Shown: piece after piece, positions 59,645 through 64,000 of the stretch
Numbering within the stretch: position 1 is the first letter of the stretch
Layout: every line of letters starts with the position of its first letter
Notes under the pieces: model-generated
What the model was told of the DNA's origin: nothing
Database searches by the model: none
What the model saw: only the letters and a program-made list of their open reading frames with translations
Assembly (NCBI GenBank): GCA_016713005.1
Contig: JADJPY010000003.1
Span: forward strand, 310,001 to 374,000
Length of the DNA: 64,000 nucleotides
Source: Ramlibacter sp.
GTDB lineage: Bacteria > Pseudomonadota > Gammaproteobacteria > Burkholderiales > Burkholderiaceae_C
Reading direction: 5' to 3'
Made by a program: the position numbers and the translations under genes

Positions 59645-61018
59645 ATGGCCCGCAATACCCAGGTCGCAGCCGACCACAACGCCCCGCCCGTCACCGACAT
59701 CCTGGCCCGTCATGTGGCGGATCACCCGTCCCGCGGTTGGAGCGACGCTGTTGAAGTGGAGGCGCACCGCACCTTCATGAACTGGCTGGGCTGTGCGGTG
59801 GGGGCCGCCCGGCACGACGCGGCGGACGCTGCGCTCGCGGCGGTGGCCATGTTGCAGCCAGCACCCCAGGCGACCGTACTGGGTCGGGCGGAGCGGGTGG
59901 ACATGGCCAGCGCCGCGCTGGTCAACGGCATCACCTCGCATACCTTTGACTTTGACGACACCCACCTGAAGACCATCATCCATCCGGCCGGACCGGTGGC
60001 GTCGGCTCTGTTGGCGCTGGCGGAAGTGACGGGTGCCTCTGGCCGGCGGCTGATCGACGCGCTGGTACTGGGAATTGACGTGTCGTGCCGGGTGGGCAAC
60101 GCCATGTACCCCGACCACTACGACCGGGGATGGCACATCACCGGATCGACTGGCACAGTGGGTGCGGCGGCCGGCTGCGCGCGTCTGCTCGGCCTGGGTG
60201 CGAGCCAGACCGCCATGGCGCTGGGCATCGCCGCGTCGCAGCCCGTGGGCATGCGTGAGCAGTTTGGCACCATGACCAAACCGTTTCATCCCGGCGGTGC
60301 AGCGCGGGCCGGATTGATGGCAGCGTTGATGGCCAGGCACGGCTACACCGCCAGTCTCCGTGCGCTGGAGGCGCCGCGCGGCATGATGCAGACCATCTCC
60401 TCCAAATGCGACTGGCGTGAAATCAGCCACGAACTGGGCCAGCGCTTCGAGATCTCGTTCAACAGCTACAAGCCCTTTGCCTGCGGCATCGTCATCCACC
60501 CGGCCATCGACGCCTGCGCCCAATTGCGGGCCCGGGGCGTCACGCCAGACCAGGTGGAACGCATCGAGCTGAAAGTGCATTCACTGGTGCTTGAGCTCAC
60601 GGGCAAGAAGGAGCCCGCAGACGGCCTGCAGGCCAAGTTCAGCGTGTACCACGGCTGTGCCGCCGGCCTGACCTTCGGGCAGGCCGGCGAGCCCGAGTTC
60701 GCCGACGATGTGGTGACGCGTCCCGACATGGTGACACTGCGCCGCAAGGTGGTGGCCACGGTGGACGAGGCAATCGACGAAGCCAGTGCCGACGTGACCG
60801 CCGTGCTGACCGATGGCCGTCGCGTGCATGTGTTCATTGAACACGCCATCGGTTCCCTGCAAAACCCGATGACCGATGCCCAGCTGGATGCGAAGTTCCA
60901 CAGCCTCACCGACCCGGTGCTGGGCGCGCAGGCCAGCGGGAGGCTGATTGCAGCCTGCAGGGGAGTGGACGGCATGGCGGATCTGCGCGCACTGGTGGCG
61001 CTGTCCGTGCCGGCCTGA
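59645..61018 (+). CDS. MmgE/PrpD family protein
   Basis: A 457-residue protein related to 2-methylcitrate dehydratase and to cis-aconitate decarboxylase. MNWLGCAVGAARHDAADAAL, SHTFDFDDTHLKTIIHPAGP, MTKPFHPGGAARAGLMAALM and FNSYKPFACGIVIHPAID are family features. The start at 59645 follows a poor site after the Bug gene; the longer open frame overlaps that gene. The substrate is unknown; outside a prp operon, a tricarboxylic or related acid is likely. Confidence 0.9.
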   Translation: MARNTQVAADHNAPPVTDILARHVADHPSRGWSDAVEVEAHRTFMNWLGCAVGAARHDAADAALAAVAMLQPAPQATVLGRAERVDMASAALVNGITSHTFDFDDTHLKTIIHPAGPVASALLALAEVTGASGRRLIDALVLGIDVSCRVGNAMYPDHYDRGWHITGSTGTVGAAAGCARLLGLGASQTAMALGIAASQPVGMREQFGTMTKPFHPGGAARAGLMAALMARHGYTASLRALEAPRGMMQTISSKCDWREISHELGQRFEISFNSYKPFACGIVIHPAIDACAQLRARGVTPDQVERIELKVHSLVLELTGKKEPADGLQAKFSVYHGCAAGLTFGQAGEPEFADDVVTRPDMVTLRRKVVATVDEAIDEASADVTAVLTDGRRVHVFIEHAIGSLQNPMTDAQLDAKFHSLTDPVLGAQASGRLIAACRGVDGMADLRALVALSVPA

Positions 61019-61041
61019 AGCCGCCCCGGACGCGGTCGGGA

Positions 61042-61674
61042 TCAGGTCTGTACGACGATGGGGAAACGGGCCTGCAGGCCATCTGGGCCGGGACTGAATG
61101 CAGCGGTGAGGTCGCTGCGCGATGCGGCGTCCAGCCTGCGCCAGAGGAAATCGCTTTCATTGCCGGGATCTCCAGCCACGTAAAGCTGGGTGGTCAGCAG
61201 TTCCTTTGCACCCAGCCGCACCTTGAAGTGGATGTGCGGCGTGCGTCCGGCGTAGGCCACAGGTCGCATCGTACGGAAGCGGTACTGTCCGTCCGCACCC
61301 GCAACCACTCGCCCGAAACCCTGGAATGCCGGATCGGCGCGGTCGCCGTCGCCCGGGTGGTGGTAGTGGCCGGCGTGATCACATTGCCAGATTTCAACAA
61401 CCGCGCCGCTTACCGGCCTGCCACCCAGATCGGTCACGCTTCCGCTGATCCAGGCTGCCTGGCCCTTGCCGTAGGCCAGCCGGCCGTTTCGCAAAAGGTC
61501 TGCGTCGCTGTCGTCGGGCAGGCGCACGGGGTAGTACGGGCCTTCGGTTTGCGACGGAGTCGCGCGGCGCACCGCGGGCGCCTGCGCGCGCGCGCCAGTC
61601 CAGATCGCGGGGATGGCCACCAGGGCCAGGCCCAGCGCGGTGCGGCGGGGCATCTGTTTGCGTGGTGATTTCAT
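61042..61674 (-). CDS. Exported intradiol dioxygenase-like protein
   Basis: A 210-residue protein with a twin-arginine-like leader (MPRRTALGLALVAIPAIWTG). The mature part matches the protocatechuate 3,4-dioxygenase beta fold: SQTEGPYYPVRLPDDSDADL, VVEIWQCDHAGHYHHPGD and RTPHIHFKVRLGAKELLTTQ. The Tyr and His that bind iron in true dioxygenases are present in those segments (GPYYP, GHYHH, HIHFK). The start at 61674 is used; an upstream in-frame ATG is possible. Export makes it atypical; its substrate is unknown. Confidence 0.85.
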   Translation of the reverse strand: MKSPRKQMPRRTALGLALVAIPAIWTGARAQAPAVRRATPSQTEGPYYPVRLPDDSDADLLRNGRLAYGKGQAAWISGSVTDLGGRPVSGAVVEIWQCDHAGHYHHPGDGDRADPAFQGFGRVVAGADGQYRFRTMRPVAYAGRTPHIHFKVRLGAKELLTTQLYVAGDPGNESDFLWRRLDAASRSDLTAAFSPGPDGLQARFPIVVQT

Positions 61675-61752
61675 GGGAGACGGGTCTTGAGCATGAGGGT
61701 GTGAGCGTGACACCGGCGGACAAGTTCCCGTGCGGCGGGCCGCGTCCCGCGG

Positions 61753-62403
61753 TCAGAACGGTGCCGGACTTTCGAAGCGCATCCGTTGCCCGCTTGACGG
61801 GTGGCTTAGCGCCAGCGACGTGGCGTGCAGCAGCAGTCGCGGCGACAGGTCCCGCGTGGCGGTGTCGGCATAGAGCGCGTCACCAACGATTGGATGGCCG
61901 ATGGCTTGCAGATGCAGCCGCAGCTGGTGGGTGCGGCCGGTCAGGGGTTCCAGCTCCAGCCGCGTGGTACCGGTCGACGCGTCGTGCCGCAGCAGGCGCC
62001 AGCGGGTGTGACTGGGTCGGCCGTGTTCGGGGTCGACCCGCTGCAGCGGCCGGCGCGGCCAGTCGGCGGCCAGCGCCAGGGTGATGTCGCACCAGCCGTG
62101 CGCGTCACGCTGGTCGTCGTCGGGCCGCCCCGCGACCACGGCCACGTAACGCTTGTCCACAGCGCGAGCCTCAAACGCCATGCTGAGCCGGCGCTGCACC
62201 GCCGCGCCGCGCGCCATCACCACAAGGCCCGAGGTGGCCATGTCCAGCCGGTGCACCACCTGTGCGTCGGGCCAGCGCTGCTGCGCTCGCCGGGCCAGGC
62301 AATCCTGCTTGTCCGGCCCCCGCCCGGGCACCGAGAGCAGGCCCGCGGGCTTGTCAAGCACGAGCAGGGCTTGGTCCTCGTGGACGACGGTAATGGCTTC
62401 CAT
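61753..62403 (-). CDS. RluA-family pseudouridine synthase
   Basis: A 216-residue pseudouridine synthase. The catalytic Asp lies in VVHRLDMATSGLVVMARGAA, after LVLDKPAGLLSVPGRG. The C-terminal TGRTHQLRLHLQAIGHPIVG is typical. Lacking an S4 domain and of this length, it resembles RluA (23S rRNA/tRNA type). The start MEAITVVHEDQALLVLDKPA at 62403 is clear. Confidence 0.93.
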   Translation of the reverse strand: MEAITVVHEDQALLVLDKPAGLLSVPGRGPDKQDCLARRAQQRWPDAQVVHRLDMATSGLVVMARGAAVQRRLSMAFEARAVDKRYVAVVAGRPDDDQRDAHGWCDITLALAADWPRRPLQRVDPEHGRPSHTRWRLLRHDASTGTTRLELEPLTGRTHQLRLHLQAIGHPIVGDALYADTATRDLSPRLLLHATSLALSHPSSGQRMRFESPAPF

Positions 62404-62512
62404 GGGCAGCCGCAGTATAGGCAGGGCAACATGACCTGCGGGGTAATGGATTTGCGACGCCTCCGGCGCGACGATACCGGCAACAACCCAGCAACCACAG
62501 AAAGGAACGACC

Positions 62513-62752
62513 ATGACAGACACCGGAGCCATTGCCATTGCATGCGGACTCATCATCGGGATGGGCGCCATCGGCGCCTGCCTGGGCATCGGCGTGATGG
62601 GGGGGCGCTTCATCGACGGGGCAGTGCGCCAGCCCGAGATGATGGAGCCCTTGCAGACCAAGATGTTTGTGCTGGCCGGCCTGATCGACGCCAACTTTCT
62701 CATCGGGGTGGGCGTGGCCATGATGTTCGTGTTCGCGAAGCCGTTTGCCTGA
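62513..62752 (+). CDS. Orphan ATP-synthase subunit c-like protein
   Basis: A 79-residue two-helix proteolipid. The first helix is IAIACGLIIGMGAIGACLGI, the loop RQPEMMEPLQ, and the second helix contains the carboxylate in GLIDANFLIG. It strongly resembles AtpE of Burkholderiales, but no other atp gene is nearby. It lies between the RluA gene and a DUF808 gene. It could be a spare c subunit or a specialised paralog. An AAAGGAA site precedes the ATG. Confidence 0.85.
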   Translation: MTDTGAIAIACGLIIGMGAIGACLGIGVMGGRFIDGAVRQPEMMEPLQTKMFVLAGLIDANFLIGVGVAMMFVFAKPFA

Positions 62753-62823
62753 AGACGGGTCGCTGATTGCACAATGGAGGTCTTCCCATCCGCCCGCTGC
62801 GCTTCACCGCCGGCAACCGACCC

Positions 62824-63760
62824 ATGGCCTCCAGCTTCTTTGCCCTGCTTGACGACATTGCGACGCTGCTGGACGACGTCTCCGTTCTCACCAAGGTCGC
62901 TGCCAAGAAGACCGCCGGCGTGCTGGGCGACGACCTGGCGCTCAACGCCCAGCAGGTTGCGGGGATCCAGGCAGACCGCGAACTGCCGGTGGTCTGGGCG
63001 GTGGCCAAGGGATCCTTCGTCAACAAGGCGATCCTCGTGCCGTCGGCGCTGGCCATCAGCGCTTTCGCGCCCTGGGCGGTAACGCCGCTGCTGATGATAG
63101 GCGGCGCTTACCTGTGCTTTGAGGGCTTTGAGAAGCTGGCGCACAAGTTCCTGCACAGTCCGTCGGAGGACAAGGCCCACCATGCCAAATTGGTGAAAGC
63201 GGTGGTCGACCCGGAGGTGGATCTCGTGGCGCTTGAGAAGGACAAGATTCGCGGTGCCGTGCGCACCGACTTCATTCTCTCGGCCGAGATCATCGTGATC
63301 TCGCTGGGTACCGTGGCCGCCAGCCCGTTCATCACGCAGGTGTCGGTGCTGAGTGGCATTGCCATCCTGATGACGGTGGGTGTGTACGGGCTGGTTGCAG
63401 GCATCGTCAAGCTGGACGACGCCGGGCTGGCCCTGAGCTGCCGCCCGGGCGCGCTGGCGCGGCAGACCGGGGTGGCCCTGCTGCGGCTGGCCCCCTGGCT
63501 GATGAAGGCGCTTTCGGTGGCCGGTACCGCCGCGATGTTCCTGGTGGGCGGCGGCATCCTGACCCATGGCATCGGGCCGCTGCACCATGGCATTGAAGCG
63601 CTGGGCGCGGCCGCTTCGGGAATCCCCGTCGCCGGTGTGCTGCTGGGCGCCCTGGCGCCCCTTCCTGCTCGACGCCGTTGCCGGTGTGGTCGCTGGCGGG
63701 CTGGTGTTGGCCGGTGTGTTGCTGGTGCGCCGCCTCATGGGGCGCAAGGCCGCTGTGTGA
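62824..63760 (+). pseudogene. DUF808 (YedI-like) membrane protein, frameshifted near its end
   Basis: A DUF808 protein of about 311 residues if joined. The frame from MASSFFALLDDIATLLDDVS runs to LLGALAP. The final FLLDAVAGVVAGGLVLAGVL and VRRLMGRKAAV are in another frame. The shift lies at a run of four C at 63658-63661; one C fewer restores the frame. As sequenced, the main frame runs on into the next gene. DUF808 proteins are inner-membrane proteins of unknown role. Confidence 0.82.
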
Positions 63761-64000
63761 CGGGCGACGCCCAACTCTGGCTGGAAGCCGGTGAGGCCCG
63801 CCACGCGCGCTGGCAGTCCGAGGCCGGTGTGCCACCGCCGGCCCGCGTACGCTTCGCCGACGACACCCTGAGCGCCGACGCCGCCTACAAGCTGGCGTGT
63901 GAAGGCACAGCCTTGCTGTGGCGAGGCGATTTTCACAACGCACGCCAGTTGTTGCAGGCGCTGGCGCGACGCGTGGACCGCCAGCAGGCCCGACGCGCGC
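63757..64000 (+). CDS. Class I SAM-dependent methyltransferase, N-terminal part (runs off the right edge)
   Basis: The GTG at 63757 overlaps the stop of the DUF808 gene. The visible 81 residues (DAQLWLEAGEARHARWQSEA, FADDTLSADAAYKLACEGTA and LLWRGDFHNARQLLQALARR) resemble the start of a betaproteobacterial class I methyltransferase. The SAM motif lies beyond the window, so the assignment is by resemblance of the N-terminal part only. Confidence 0.65.
   Translation, partial: MTGDAQLWLEAGEARHARWQSEAGVPPPARVRFADDTLSADAAYKLACEGTALLWRGDFHNARQLLQALARRVDRQQARRA

Noticed and set aside
1..64000. CRISPR arrays, tRNA or rRNA genes, and prophage genes
   Set aside because: I looked for regular spaced repeats, cloverleaf-like runs, rRNA-like conserved stretches and phage structural genes and saw none.

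Overview
The window reads as chromosomal DNA of a betaproteobacterium, most likely Comamonadaceae (Burkholderiales). The grounds are high GC by eye, the urtABCDE/ure arrangement, PuuD-type urate oxidation, four orphan Bug-family (TctC-like) binding proteins, and a short dispersed repeat with a GCTAT...ATAGC stem and a GGGGGCT core. No rRNA, tRNA, CRISPR array or prophage was seen.

Layout. 1-14.2 kb: urea module. It holds ureA-ureJ-ureB-ureC (minus, running off the left edge), a very large NCS1-transporter/histidine-kinase fusion with its LuxR-type response regulator, a five-heme cytochrome c, and the complete urea ABC transporter urtABCDE. The same 18-bp palindrome lies before ureA and before urtA. 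14.2-17.3 kb: relic of a chromosomal integron, with a truncated intI, a probable attI, two clear attC sites, one degraded attC, and cassettes of mostly unknown function. 17.5-24.8 kb: mixed housekeeping and accessory genes (serine hydrolase, hotdog thioesterase, higBA toxin-antitoxin, GNAT, GST, RidA, methyltransferase, HAD dehalogenase). 24.8-42.8 kb: purine-to-urea catabolism. A long minus operon (gntR, puuE, a uraD-allC fusion, an M20 deacylase with a frameshift, an ABC importer, a deaminase, and finally ureD) is divergent from hiuH-xdhA-xdhB. xdhC, puuD and an 8-oxoguanine deaminase follow. A GntR-type palindrome occurs both in the divergent promoter and before puuD. 42.8-48.1 kb: tartrate/hydroxypyruvate genes, with a frameshifted LysR gene, ttuC, a Bug protein, a phosphatase and glycerate 2-kinase. 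48.2-61.7 kb: a Crp/Fnr regulator, a second divergent HIU-hydrolase-like/UraD-like pair, thioesterase and thioesterase remnant, indolepyruvate oxidoreductase iorAB, LysR and Bug genes, MmgE/PrpD, and an exported intradiol-dioxygenase-like protein. 61.7-64 kb: RluA-type pseudouridine synthase, an orphan ATP-synthase-c-like gene, a DUF808 membrane protein and the start of a methyltransferase.

How it fits together. Guanine, 8-oxoguanine and xanthine would be converted to urate (deaminases, XdhABC). PuuD, HiuH and UraD would take urate to allantoin, and PuuE and AllC would take allantoin onward. Urea would be imported by Urt and split by urease, whose accessory gene ureD sits at the end of the purine operon and not beside ureABC.

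The features most worth following up are: nine copies of one short repeat, several inside or at the ends of real genes; the two palindromic operator families; the integron relic; the transporter-kinase fusion; and the divergent second HIU-hydrolase/UraD pair. Three apparent single-base frameshifts (near 29.93, 42.97 and 63.66 kb) could be true mutations or sequence errors.
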